NCBI RefSeq assembly: GCF_026163685.1
Contig: NZ_JAOXSR010000006.1
Coordinates: forward strand, 62,001 to 126,000
DNA length: 64,000 nucleotides
Direction: 5' to 3'
Origin: Oerskovia flava
Lineage (GTDB): Bacteria; Actinomycetota; Actinomycetes; Actinomycetales; Cellulomonadaceae
Shown: piece by piece, positions 44,326 through 53,383 of the stretch
How positions within the stretch are numbered: the first letter of the stretch is position 1
Layout of the letters: every line of letters starts with the position of its first letter
Notes under the pieces: model-generated
What the model was told of the DNA's origin: nothing
The model's database searches: none
Seen by the model: the letters and a program-made list of their open reading frames with translations, nothing else
Program-made: the position numbers and the translations under genes

Positions 44326-45249
44326 ATGAGCAGCGCACGCCATGGTGACGTCACGCCGTCCCGACCCTTCGCCCAGGTCGACGTCTTCTCGACCGAGGCA
44401 TTCCGTGGCAACCCCGTCGCCGTGGTCCTCGACGGCGAGGACCTGGACGACGAGCAGATGGCCCGGTTCGCCCGGTGGACCAACCTCTCCGAGACGACTT
44501 TCGCGCTGCCGCCGACCACCGACGCCGCCGACTACCGGCTGCGGATCTTCACCCCGGGCGGCGAGCTGCCGTTCGCCGGGCACCCCACGCTCGGCTCGTG
44601 CCACGCCTGGCTCGAGGCCGGCGGGAAGCCCCGCACGAGCGGCACCGTCGTGCAGGAGTGCGGCGCGGGCCTCGTCACCATCCGCCGGTCCGAGCCCGAT
44701 GACGTGCCCGACGACGCGTCCTCCGCAAGCGGTCGGCTCGCCTTCCGCGCACCCGACCTGGTCACCGACGCACCGGTCGACCCCGACGAGCTCGCCGCGC
44801 TGACGGCTGCGCTCGGGCTCACCGACGACGCGGTCGTCGACCACCGATTCCTCGACAACGGGCCCGGGTGGCGCGTCGTGCTGCTCGACTCCGCCGAGCG
44901 GGTGGCCGCGCTCGGCCCCGACTTCACCGCCCTGCGCGCGCAGCACCCGGACCTCTCGGTCGGGGTCGTGGGGCCCTACGCCGACGGCCCCGGACCGGAC
45001 GGGGCCGCGTTCGAGGTGCGCGGGTTCGCGCTCTCGATGGGGATCCCGGAGGACCCGGTGACAGGCAGCCTGAACGCCGTGATCGGCCAGTGGCTGATCG
45101 GGTCGGGGCGCGCACCGCAGGCGTACGTCGCGAGCCAGGGCGGTGCGCTCGGCCGCGCCGGGAGGGTGCACGTCGAGCGCGACGACGAGGGCTCCGTCTG
45201 GATCGGCGGGGCGAGCGTCACCGCCGTGGCCGGAACCGTCCGGTTCTGA
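44326..45249 (+). CDS. PhzF family isomerase-like protein
   Basis: A 307-residue protein of the diaminopimelate-epimerase-like PhzF fold. AQVDVFSTEAFRGNPVAVVLDGEDL and TPGGELPFAGHPTLGSCHAW are diagnostic; a Glu in LSETTFALP corresponds to the catalytic Glu45 of PhzF. No other phenazine genes are near, so it is a stand-alone member of unknown substrate. TAGGCT ends 7 bases before the ATG and there is no ribosome site: leaderless candidate. Confidence 0.93.
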   Translation: MSSARHGDVTPSRPFAQVDVFSTEAFRGNPVAVVLDGEDLDDEQMARFARWTNLSETTFALPPTTDAADYRLRIFTPGGELPFAGHPTLGSCHAWLEAGGKPRTSGTVVQECGAGLVTIRRSEPDDVPDDASSASGRLAFRAPDLVTDAPVDPDELAALTAALGLTDDAVVDHRFLDNGPGWRVVLLDSAERVAALGPDFTALRAQHPDLSVGVVGPYADGPGPDGAAFEVRGFALSMGIPEDPVTGSLNAVIGQWLIGSGRAPQAYVASQGGALGRAGRVHVERDDEGSVWIGGASVTAVAGTVRF

Positions 45250-45489
45250 CGCTTCGCACCCGGTTCGAACGGGGTGAAACCTCGGGTGAACCGGGAGTGA
45301 CGCCCGCCACTCGAGCGGCTCCGCACCCCGTCTGACCTGCACGGACATCTCCGGAACGGCCTCGGGCGCGAACTTGGACGAGCGACCAGTTCCATGGTGG
45401 TATCGAAGAACACCCCCCGCTACGCCCGCGCCGCACCCTCTGTCGGTGGAAGCGCGACCACGGAACGTCTCGAAAGGACACATCCCCCC

Positions 45490-46344
45490 ATGCGCGTTGC
45501 CTCCGCGGCCACCCTCGCAGCCCTCCTCGTCGTCGCCGGACCCGCCGGCGCGGCGCTCGCCGGCGGGTCGGACTCCCCGACGCCGTACACGGTCACTGCA
45601 GGGGGGGTGCGGCTGCCGGCCGGCGTGACCTTCGAGTCCAGCGGGCACGTCAACTACAAGGCGACGGACCTCACCGGCGCCGACAAGAAGGGCTTCGGCA
45701 CGCACTTCGACCCGAACAACGGTCAGCCGGGCGGCATCTACATCGGTGCCGAGTTCTACGACTTTGCCGGAGCCGCCGCGGCGTTCCCCGAGGGCTACTG
45801 CATCACCTGGGTCCAGGTGAGCAAGTACAACGAGCACTTCGGCGAGGGCGGGCAGGAGCCGGTCTGCACCGACACCCCCGGAACGACGCCTCCCGTGACG
45901 CCCCCCGGCGAGGAGACCGAGGTCCCGGTCGAGGAGCCCGAGCTTCCGGTCGAGGAGCCCGAGGTCCCCGGTGAGGACACCGAGGAGCCGGGCGAGGAGA
46001 CCGAGGTCCCCGGTGAGGACACGCGTCCGCAGGAGCCCGGTACCGAGCTGCCCGGCACCACCGGGCCCGAGGACGGCGAGGACAGCACGACCGACGAGAC
46101 CGGGACCGGCGACGAGGACGACGACCGGACCGGCCACCTGACCGACGGCCGGTCCGAGGACGAGACCGGGACCGACCTCGGGACCACCGTGCCGGTCTCG
46201 GCGCCCGCCGCCGAGCAGGCCGTGACGGACGAGCTCGCCACCACGGGGACCTCGACGGCCCTGATGGCCGGGATCGCTGCGGCGCTCGTCGGCGGCGGAA
46301 CGCTGCTGACCGTGCTGCGCCTGCGCAACCGCTCGGCCGCCTGA
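45490..46344 (+). CDS. LAxTG-anchored surface protein with Pro/Glu-rich stalk
   Basis: A 284-residue wall protein. Residues 1-27 are a signal peptide; a small globular domain (about 30-125) contains two cysteines (GYCITW and PVCTDT); a stalk of EVPVEEP- and GEDTEEPG-type repeats (about 135-225) follows; then the sortase signal LATTG, a hydrophobic helix and the tail RLRNRSAA. LAxTG is the motif of class E sortases of high-GC actinobacteria. The ATG at 45490 follows GAAAGGAC; upstream in-frame ATG 45394 is less likely. The domain is of unknown ligand. Confidence 0.8.
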   Translation: MRVASAATLAALLVVAGPAGAALAGGSDSPTPYTVTAGGVRLPAGVTFESSGHVNYKATDLTGADKKGFGTHFDPNNGQPGGIYIGAEFYDFAGAAAAFPEGYCITWVQVSKYNEHFGEGGQEPVCTDTPGTTPPVTPPGEETEVPVEEPELPVEEPEVPGEDTEEPGEETEVPGEDTRPQEPGTELPGTTGPEDGEDSTTDETGTGDEDDDRTGHLTDGRSEDETGTDLGTTVPVSAPAAEQAVTDELATTGTSTALMAGIAAALVGGGTLLTVLRLRNRSAA

Positions 46345-46380
46345 CCCGTCGCCGACAGACCTGATCGACCCGATCGACAC

Positions 46381-46416
46381 GACCGAGCCCCGCGGCACCT
46401 GCCGCGGGGCTCGGTC
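46381..46416 (+). terminator. Terminator after the surface protein
   Basis: Arms of 17 bases (46381-46397 and 46400-46416) pair perfectly around two bases. The stem ends only 15 bases before the next gene, so that gene's promoter must lie within or just after it. Confidence 0.75.
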
Positions 46417-46431
46417 CGTAGGATGACGCGG

Positions 46432-47682
46432 ATGCCCACCGATCTCGCCGTCCGGCGTGCCCGCCGGTCCCTGCTCGGCCTGTTCGGCGTCATCGGGCTG
46501 ACGTTCACCTCGTGGTTGAGCCGCCTGCCGTCGATCCGCGCGGACCTCGGCCTCGGCTCCGCCGAGCTCGGCGCGCTGCTCGTCGTCGGTGCGGTGGGCG
46601 CGCTGTGCTCGGTGCTCGTCGCGGGTGCGCTCGTGGTGCGCTTCGGCAACCGGCGCCTGCTCGTCGCGGCGACGGCGGCCAACGTCGCCGGGTTCGCGCT
46701 CGTCGCCGTCGCCACGGCGACCGGCAACCCCGCGCTCTTCGCGGCGGGCGCCTTCCTCAACGGGGTGAGCGGCGCGGCGGCGAACGTCCCGATCAACCTC
46801 AACGCGGCCTTCGTCGAGCAGCGCGTCGGCCGCGCGATCCTGCCGCACTTCCACGCCGCGTTCTCGATCGGCGCTGCCCTGGGCACGCTCGTCGGCGCGG
46901 GGTTCTCCTGGGCGCAGGTCCCCGTGAGCGTGCACGTCCTGGCGGTCGCGGTGGTCGGCGCCGCGGTGCGGCTCGTGCTCATCCGCCCCGCGACCGCCTT
47001 CGCCCCCGAGGTCCTCGCCGCCGCGCACGAGGGCGAGGTCGGGAGCGGGGCCGGGACGCGTGCGTCCGACGGCTCGTCCGCCCCGACGCCCCGACGTGGC
47101 GGGATGCGTACCGCGCTGGGGGCGTGGCGCGAGCGCCGCACGGTGCTCCTCGGGCTCGTCCTGCTGGCCGCGTCGCTGTCCGAGGGCTCGGCGAGCACCT
47201 GGATGGCGATCGCCGTCGTGGACGGTTTCGCCGAGCGGGAGGCCGTCGGGGCGCTGGCCTACGGCACCTTCATCACGTCGATGACGGTGTTCCGCCTGCT
47301 CGGCACCCGCCTCATCGACCGGTTCGGCCGGGTCGCGGTGCTACGCGCCTCCGCCGGTGCGACGCTCGGCGGTCTGCTGCTCTTCGGCCTCGCCCCGGTG
47401 CTGCCGGTCGCGTGGCTGGGCATCGTCGCCTGGGGCTGCGGCGCGGCGCTCGGCAACCCCATCGCGGTGGCGGCAGCCTCCGACGACCCGCTGCACGCAC
47501 CGGGCCGCGTCTCGGTCGTCACGTCGTTCGCGTCGGTGGCACAGCTCAGCGCCCCACCCCTGCTCGGGCTGCTCGCCGACTCCGTCGGTGCGCGCGAGGC
47601 CCTGCTGACGATCTGCGTCGCGGCCGTGCTGGGCTTCGCCCTCGCCGGCCAGGTGCGACCTCTGCGGAGCCCGTCCGACTAA
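46432..47682 (+). CDS. MFS transporter
   Basis: A 416-residue, 12-helix transporter. LTFTSWLSRLPSIRADLGLG and NLNAAFVEQRVGRAILPHFHA resemble YbjJ-type MFS proteins, and it is a distant paralogue of the one at 25692-26978. ATG 46432 is preferred because TAGGAT ends 7 bases before it; ATG 46423 would add three residues. A Ser/Gly-rich central loop separates the two halves. Its stop overlaps that of the convergent DUF2510 gene. Confidence 0.87.
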   Translation: MPTDLAVRRARRSLLGLFGVIGLTFTSWLSRLPSIRADLGLGSAELGALLVVGAVGALCSVLVAGALVVRFGNRRLLVAATAANVAGFALVAVATATGNPALFAAGAFLNGVSGAAANVPINLNAAFVEQRVGRAILPHFHAAFSIGAALGTLVGAGFSWAQVPVSVHVLAVAVVGAAVRLVLIRPATAFAPEVLAAAHEGEVGSGAGTRASDGSSAPTPRRGGMRTALGAWRERRTVLLGLVLLAASLSEGSASTWMAIAVVDGFAEREAVGALAYGTFITSMTVFRLLGTRLIDRFGRVAVLRASAGATLGGLLLFGLAPVLPVAWLGIVAWGCGAALGNPIAVAAASDDPLHAPGRVSVVTSFASVAQLSAPPLLGLLADSVGAREALLTICVAAVLGFALAGQVRPLRSPSD

Positions 47683-48392
47683 CCGTGCGGTGGCCCGTGC
47701 GGCGGTCCGGGAGGCAGCAGCAGCACCCGACGGTACGTGCTCGACATCCCCAGCAGCACGGCCGCCACCACCGCGAGCAGCACTCCCCCGAGCAGAAGGA
47801 AGACGCCGATCACCGTGAGCGGGCTGCTCGACGGTGCGTCCGCGCCGACGACGAGACACACCACGCCCGCGACGGCCGTGCCTGCGCCGAGGGCGAGGAT
47901 GCTCCACGAGAGGACCCGGTACCGGCGGAAGGAACGCGGGCCGTGGAACGTCGGACGGATGCCGTAGCGGCTGTACGTGTACTGCGACCAGCGCGCACCG
48001 GTCCACCACCGCGACGTCTGCGGGGCGATGACGTACCAGCCCGCGAACGGACCCTCCTGCTCGCCAGGTAGCGGACGCACGACCTCGACCACCTCCGGCG
48101 GGCTCGACGGCGCGGGGACGCGCCGCACGCGGCCGGTCTGGGCGGCGATCGCCAACCACAGTGCTCCCAGCGCGTACGTCGTGATTGCACCCCACGAGCC
48201 GATCGCCGTCTGCACGGCACCCAGCAGCAGGAAGACGAACCCCAGGACCCAGGTGAGCGTCGGTTGCTCCGTCGTGGCCCAGTCCACCGTCGGGACCCCG
48301 CGCTTGACCGTGAATCCGGTCCACCGCTGCCCGTCCCACCATCGCAGGTTCCCCGGCTCTCCGGCCTGACGCCAACCCGGTGCTGTCTCCAC
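47679..48392 (-). CDS. DUF2510-domain membrane protein
   Basis: A 237-residue protein with the actinobacterial DUF2510 motif at the start (APGWRQAGEPGNLRWWDGQRWTGF), two helices (about 38-80), a second WWTGARWSQYTY-type motif near 125-140, and two C-terminal helices. DUF2510 is thought to sit near the membrane; no role is known. GGAGGG lies 6 bases before the GTG at 48392. Confidence 0.78.
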   Translation of the reverse strand: METAPGWRQAGEPGNLRWWDGQRWTGFTVKRGVPTVDWATTEQPTLTWVLGFVFLLLGAVQTAIGSWGAITTYALGALWLAIAAQTGRVRRVPAPSSPPEVVEVVRPLPGEQEGPFAGWYVIAPQTSRWWTGARWSQYTYSRYGIRPTFHGPRSFRRYRVLSWSILALGAGTAVAGVVCLVVGADAPSSSPLTVIGVFLLLGGVLLAVVAAVLLGMSSTYRRVLLLPPGPPHGPPHG

Positions 48393-48475
48393 GTACGCCC
48401 TCCGTCGCTCGCGCCGCACTGTCGCGGTGCACGCCCCAGACCCTAGTGCCACCGGTGGTCTCGGCGCGTCGAGGG

Positions 48476-51394
48476 TCAGCGCGTCGCCGATTCCAGCAGT
48501 TCGAGGACGTGCACGTACTCCTCGCCGGTCGCGCGCGACATGCCGATCTCGCAGGTGCGGTTGCTCGAGACGTAGGCGACCGGGCCCGCGGCGCCCCCTG
48601 CTGCCGTCTCCCCCACCACCCGCGCGACCTCCGCCGCCTCGGCGGCCGTCGCGGCCGCGGTCAGCTCGGGGTGGAGGAACCCGCGGTCGCCGGCGAACCC
48701 GCAGCAGCCCCACGCGTCGGGCACGACGACCCGCGCACCGGTCGCGGCGGCGACGGCCCGCAGGTCGTCGACCGCACCGAGGTGGACGGTCGAGCACGTG
48801 GGGTGCACGACGACGGTCCCCGCCTCTCCCGTCGGGCCGCCCGACCCGCCCTCGGACCCGAGCACCCCGCGCTCGGCGAGCGCGGGCAGGACGTCGGTGC
48901 GCACGAACGTCACCGCGTCGACCACCCGCAGCCGGTCGAAGCGCGCCCGCTCGGCGCCGTCGAGGTGCGCGCCGATGCCCGTGAGGCCATGCGTGCAGCT
49001 CGATGCGTCGCAGACGACGGGCAGCTCCCCGCCGCGCGTGGCGGCCCACAGCGCGGCGGCGGTGCGACGGGCCATGGCCGCGGCGCCGTCGGGCAGCCCC
49101 TTGGAGGTCCAGGGTGTGCCGCAGCACAGGCCCCCGATCCCCTCGGGGACGACGAGGCCGACGCCCGCGCGCTCGCACAGCGCGGTGAACGCCGCCGCCG
49201 CTCCCCCGGCACCCGCACCGTCGCCGACGTCGATATCCGTGCCGGCCGCCTCGAAGAGCGACCCGGTGCACGAGGGGAACAGGACGGCGTCCGCGGCCAG
49301 GCCCGACGTCGCCTCCCCGGCGACGCGCCGCGGACCGGCGCCCGGGAGGTCGGCCCCGGCGAGGGGCACGGTGTCCGCGCCGAGCACGGTGCGGCCCGCA
49401 CGGGACGCGGCGGCCAGGACGGGCGTCGGGAGCACGTCGGCGACGGCGAGCGCGCCGCGCAGCCCGGTGACGGCTCCCGCCCAGTGGTCGGCCGCCACGA
49501 CGCCGGCGCGACGCACCACCGGGCCGTGCCGCTGGGCACGGTGCCCCTTCATGACCGAGCCGGTGTCGATCGCGACGGGGCACGCGACGACGCACAGCGA
49601 GTCGACCGCGCACGTGTCGACGCCCGCGTGGTCGAACGCCCGCTCCAGCTCACGCCGCTCGGGCGCGGGCGCGACCGCGATCTCCCGAAGCAGGGCGATG
49701 CGCTGCCGGGGTGTGGTCGTGACGGTGCGCGACGGGCACGACGGCTCGCAGTAGCCGCACTCGACGCAGCGGTCGACCGTCTCGGTGAGCGCGCCGCCGC
49801 CCGCCCCGACCGAGGGCACGAGCTTGAGGTGCCGCAGGTGCGCGGTGGGGTCCTCGTCGAGGAGCACACCGGGGTTGAGCAGGCCGTCCGGGTCGCACAG
49901 CTCCTTGACGCGGCGCATCACGGCGTAGAGCTCGTCACCGAACTGACGGCGCACGAACGGTGCCATGATGCGGCCCGTGCCGTGCTCGGCCTTGAGCGTT
50001 CCACCGTGCCCGAGCACCAGGTCGACGAGGTCGTCCGTGAAGGCCGTGTACCGCTGCAGCTCGCGCGGGTCGTCGAGGCGCGGGTTGATCATGAAGTGCA
50101 GGTTGCCGTCCTTGGCGTGCCCGAACGTCACGGCGTCGGTGTACCCGTGGGTCACGAAGAGGCCGTTGAGGTCGCGGACCGTGGCCGTGAGGTCGGCGAC
50201 CGGGACGGCCACGTCCTCCAGCAGCGCGGTGCTGCCGGGCGGTCGCGCGCCCGCGACCGCGGTGTACAGCCCCTTGCGCACGCGCCACAGGCGGGCCCGG
50301 GCGGCGGCGGCCCGCGTCAGCGCGGCCGGCGCGGCCAGCTCCAGGCGCCCGACGACGTCCCGCGCCCGGTCCTCGAACCCCGCCAGCGCGTCGTCCCCCT
50401 CGGCCTGGTACTCCACGAGCAGCGCCGTGAGCCCCGTGGCGGGGCTGTCCGCGAGCGCGCCGGCGAGCGAGCGCATCGACGCGTCGGCCTGCGGGTCGGC
50501 CGCGGCCACGCGCAGCGACGCGGTGTCGAGCAGCTCGATCGCCCGTGCGCCGGTGCCGGTGAGCGGTCCGAGGGCGTCGGTGGCGCGCTCGAGCGAGTCG
50601 AGGACGAGGAGCGTCGTCGCGGCGGCGGGCAGCGCGGGGACCGTGCGCAGGGTGACGTCGGCGACGAACGCGAGCGTGCCCTCCGAGCCCACGACGAGGT
50701 GCTCGAGGATCCGCACGGGGTCGTCGTGGTCGACGAACGCGTTCACCCCGTAGCCCATGGTGTTCTTCATGGCGTACTGGCGAGCGATCTCGGCGCACGC
50801 GGCCGGGCTGGCACGCACCCGGTCGCGGAGCTCGGCGAGGCCGCGGTACAGCTCGGGTTCCAGAGCGCGCAGACGCTCGTCGGCGTCGGCCGCGCCCGTG
50901 TCGAGGACCGTCCCGCCCGGCAGGACGAGCGTCATGGACTCGAGCGTCCGGTAGGCGGTGTCGACGGTGCCGCAGGACATCCCCGAGGAGTTGTTCGCGA
51001 CCACTCCCCCGATCGTGCACGCGATCTCGCTCGCCGGGTCGGGGCCGAGGCGGCGCCCGTACCGGGCGAGGCGCGCGTTGACGAGCCGCAGGGTCACGCC
51101 CGGCTCGCACCGGACCCGGGCGCCGTCGTCGAGCACCTCGACCCCGGTGAAGGCCGTGCGGGTGTCGACGAGCAGACCGGCGCCCGACGCCTGGCCGGAG
51201 AGGCTCGTCCCGCCCGAGCGGAAGGTGACCGGCAGCCCGCGGCGGCGCGCCTCGCCGAGCGCGGCGACGACGTCAGCCACGGAACGGGCACGCACCACGG
51301 CGGCGGGGCGCAGCAGGTAGTGCGACGCGTCGTGGGCCGTCGCGACGCGGGTCAGCAGGTCGGTGTGGACGTCGAGCGCGACGGCCTCCCTCAC
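48476..51394 (-). CDS. FAD/Fe-S oxidoreductase, D-lactate dehydrogenase-like
   Basis: A 972-residue fusion: FAD-binding PCMH domain (about 30-215, with RSGGTSLSGQASG and ANNSSGMSCGT), FAD-oxidase C domain (to about 520; HAKDGNLHFMINPR), ferredoxin motifs CVECGYCEPSC and CAVDSLCVVACP, and two CCG repeats (GLCCGTPW, WGCCGFAGDRG). This set oxidises D-2-hydroxy acids such as D-lactate or glycolate. The GTG start overlaps the stop of the MurR/RpiR gene (GTGA). With the sugar kinase this suggests oxidation of D-lactate freed from N-acetylmuramate. Confidence 0.9.
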   Translation of the reverse strand: MREAVALDVHTDLLTRVATAHDASHYLLRPAAVVRARSVADVVAALGEARRRGLPVTFRSGGTSLSGQASGAGLLVDTRTAFTGVEVLDDGARVRCEPGVTLRLVNARLARYGRRLGPDPASEIACTIGGVVANNSSGMSCGTVDTAYRTLESMTLVLPGGTVLDTGAADADERLRALEPELYRGLAELRDRVRASPAACAEIARQYAMKNTMGYGVNAFVDHDDPVRILEHLVVGSEGTLAFVADVTLRTVPALPAAATTLLVLDSLERATDALGPLTGTGARAIELLDTASLRVAAADPQADASMRSLAGALADSPATGLTALLVEYQAEGDDALAGFEDRARDVVGRLELAAPAALTRAAAARARLWRVRKGLYTAVAGARPPGSTALLEDVAVPVADLTATVRDLNGLFVTHGYTDAVTFGHAKDGNLHFMINPRLDDPRELQRYTAFTDDLVDLVLGHGGTLKAEHGTGRIMAPFVRRQFGDELYAVMRRVKELCDPDGLLNPGVLLDEDPTAHLRHLKLVPSVGAGGGALTETVDRCVECGYCEPSCPSRTVTTTPRQRIALLREIAVAPAPERRELERAFDHAGVDTCAVDSLCVVACPVAIDTGSVMKGHRAQRHGPVVRRAGVVAADHWAGAVTGLRGALAVADVLPTPVLAAASRAGRTVLGADTVPLAGADLPGAGPRRVAGEATSGLAADAVLFPSCTGSLFEAAGTDIDVGDGAGAGGAAAAFTALCERAGVGLVVPEGIGGLCCGTPWTSKGLPDGAAAMARRTAAALWAATRGGELPVVCDASSCTHGLTGIGAHLDGAERARFDRLRVVDAVTFVRTDVLPALAERGVLGSEGGSGGPTGEAGTVVVHPTCSTVHLGAVDDLRAVAAATGARVVVPDAWGCCGFAGDRGFLHPELTAAATAAEAAEVARVVGETAAGGAAGPVAYVSSNRTCEIGMSRATGEEYVHVLELLESATR

Positions 51395-52278
51395 GCCCGG
51401 CCCCGCTTGTCGTACCCGAGGCGGTGGGGCTGCACCGCCTCGTACGTCGCGCGCAGGGTCTCGCTCGTGCGCTCGTAGCGGCGCTGGGCGACCCGCACGA
51501 AGAGGAAGTCGACGAGCGCGAGCTGCGCGATTCGGCTGGAGAGCGCGCCGGAGCGGAACTGCGTCTCGCGGGCGGTCGTGGTGAGCACGAGGTCGGCGTG
51601 CTCGACGAGCGGGGACTCGGGGAAGTTGGTGACGGCCACCGTCCTCGCCCCGGCGCGGTGCGCGATGGCGAGCGCGTGGTTGGTCTCGATCGTCAGGCCG
51701 CTGTGCGAGACGCCCACCGCGACCGCGTCCGGGCCGAGCAGCGACGCCGACTGCATCTGCACGTGCGGGTCCGGCGACGCGAAGCACACCAGTCCGATGC
51801 GCTGGAGCTTCTGCGCGAGGTCCTGCGCGGTCAGACCGCTCGACCCGACCCCGAAGACGTCCACCCGCGACGCGCCCGCGACCGCCTCGGCGACCGCCTC
51901 GAGCGCGTCGAGGTCGAGCATGCGCGCGGTCTCCTCGATGGTCCGTGCCTCGTGGTAGGCGATCTTGGACACGACGTCCTGCACCGTGTCGTCCGGGTCG
52001 ATCTCGCCGTGCGCGACGTTCGCGCGCTCCTCCTCGACCGCGCGCCGGCTCGTCGCCTGGGCGAGGTCGATCCGGAACTCCGGGTAGCCCGCGTAGCCCA
52101 CGGCGCGGCAGAACCGCACGACCGTCGCCTGCGACGTGCCGACCTGCGCGGCGAGCTCGGTGATGGTGCGGCCGACGACGACCACCGGGTCGTCGAGCAC
52201 CGCCTGGGCGACACGCGCCTCGGCCGGGCGCAGCGTGGGCAGCGCCTGTCGGATGCGGACGAGTCCGTCACCTGCCAT
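51391..52278 (-). CDS. MurR/RpiR family regulator with SIS domain
   Basis: A 295-residue sugar-phosphate-sensing regulator: HTH_6 (about 1-78, VGTSQATVVRFCRAVGYAGYPE) and SIS domain (about 125-265, VDVFGVGSSGLTAQDLAQKLQR). It is coupled on both sides, overlapping the kinase end by 11 bases and the oxidoreductase start by 4. MurR in E. coli senses MurNAc-6-phosphate; the neighbours make the same ligand plausible here. Confidence 0.92.
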   Translation of the reverse strand: MAGDGLVRIRQALPTLRPAEARVAQAVLDDPVVVVGRTITELAAQVGTSQATVVRFCRAVGYAGYPEFRIDLAQATSRRAVEEERANVAHGEIDPDDTVQDVVSKIAYHEARTIEETARMLDLDALEAVAEAVAGASRVDVFGVGSSGLTAQDLAQKLQRIGLVCFASPDPHVQMQSASLLGPDAVAVGVSHSGLTIETNHALAIAHRAGARTVAVTNFPESPLVEHADLVLTTTARETQFRSGALSSRIAQLALVDFLFVRVAQRRYERTSETLRATYEAVQPHRLGYDKRGRA

Positions 52279-53332
52279 GGGGTTCCTCCGGTTCGGGGTG
52301 GGGTCCGGTGCTCAGCCACGGGGAGTGCCCGACGACGGAGCCCGGGTCGAGCGCGAGGCGTTCGGCCAGGTGCAGCGCGCCGTCCAGCGGGGTGCCGGCG
52401 GCGGGGACCAGCTCGGCCTGCGGCTGCAGGACGGCGAACCGGGCGCGCAGCGGGCCGGTGAGCAGCTCCCCCGCGGCGAGGACGCCGCCGGTCGCGGCGG
52501 CCAGCCGCGGAAGGTCGGGGTGCAGCGCGGCGGCGAGCGTCGTCGCGAGGTGGACGCCCGCACCGGCGAGCACCTGGCGGGCGGCCGGGTCGTCGTCGTG
52601 CGCGGCCGCCACGACCGCGGGGGTGAAGGACGCGAGCACCTGCGCGCGGTCGGGCCGGGTGTAGAGCCGACCGGGCCAGTCCTCGACGGGCCCGAACCGG
52701 GCGGTCGCGGCCGCGAGGAGCGCGGGCGACCCGCCGCTCGCGCGACCGTCGTGGGCGGCGACCGCGGCCCGCAGGCCGCTCGTCCCGATCCAGGAGCCCG
52801 CGCCGAGGTCGCCGATCAGGTGCCCCCAGCCGTCGACCCGCTGCCACGTGCCTCGCAGGTCCGTCCCGAGGGCGATCGCGCCGGTGCCGACCGCGACCAC
52901 CGCGCCCGCCCGGCCACCGAGCGCGCCGAGGTGGGCGGTGAGGGCGTCGGCGGCGACCGCGGTGCGGGGGACCGGGACGTGGCGGCGCAGGACGTCGTGG
53001 ATCTGGTCGGGGTCGCGGACCAGGGTCGCGAGGCCGGTGACGCCGACGGCGGCGGCGGCCACGCCGTCGTGCACGACCGCCGGGGCGTCCCGGCGCAGCG
53101 CGGAAAGGAGCTCGTCGACCACGTCGGCCGCGTCGCTACCGTGCGCGTGCACCGCGACGGGCCGTCCGGTCAGGGTGACGTCGTTCTCGCCCGGGAGTCC
53201 TTCACCTGAGCGGCGAGCAGGGCCGGCAGGACGCAGGCGACGGGCGACGAGGCGGCTCCCCGAGCCGCCGACGTCGAGCGCGAGGAGCCACGCGTCGGGC
53301 TCACGGCTGCTGGGCACGCCCCATTGTGGCAC
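52268..53332 (-). CDS. BadF/BadG-type N-acetyl sugar kinase
   Basis: A 354-residue ASKHA kinase of the N-acetylglucosamine kinase/MurK group. Phosphate-1 motif LLALDVGGSGSRLV is at about 16-29, GAVVAVGTGAIALG is phosphate-2, and ATGGVLAAGELL the adenosine motif. Clostridial MurK, from the same family, phosphorylates GlcNAc and MurNAc. The start is uncertain: GTG 53332, with no clear ribosome site, or GTG 53317. The palindrome TTGTG-G-CACAA (53324-53334) spans the start and could be a regulator site. Confidence 0.86.
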   Translation of the reverse strand: MPQWGVPSSREPDAWLLALDVGGSGSRLVARRLRPAGPARRSGEGLPGENDVTLTGRPVAVHAHGSDAADVVDELLSALRRDAPAVVHDGVAAAAVGVTGLATLVRDPDQIHDVLRRHVPVPRTAVAADALTAHLGALGGRAGAVVAVGTGAIALGTDLRGTWQRVDGWGHLIGDLGAGSWIGTSGLRAAVAAHDGRASGGSPALLAAATARFGPVEDWPGRLYTRPDRAQVLASFTPAVVAAAHDDDPAARQVLAGAGVHLATTLAAALHPDLPRLAAATGGVLAAGELLTGPLRARFAVLQPQAELVPAAGTPLDGALHLAERLALDPGSVVGHSPWLSTGPHPEPEEPHGR

Positions 53333-53334
53333 AA
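53324..53334. promoter_or_regulatory. Palindrome at the kinase start
   Basis: TTGTGGCACAA is an 11-base palindrome over the first codons of the kinase gene, in an AT-richer gap (53325-53383). It may be the site of the MurR/RpiR protein. Confidence 0.35.
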
Positions 53335-53383
53335 ACTTTCACAGGATTGAAGAAGTGTGGAGAATCGTGACAGGGCGAGCCTG

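Noticed and set aside
38843-44329. A 1828-codon open frame on the plus strand opposite the MMPL and large secreted genes
   Set aside because: It has no domains, is Arg/Val/Glu-biased as expected for the complement of GC-rich genes, and both opposite genes have clear motifs and ribosome sites.
44326-45249. Phenazine biosynthesis
   Set aside because: Only a PhzF-fold protein is present, with no phzABCDEG nearby; lone PhzF relatives are widespread.
46423-46431. ATG at 46423 as the MFS start
   Set aside because: It falls within the likely -10 box TAGGAT; the ATG at 46432 is at the spacing of other leaderless starts in the window.
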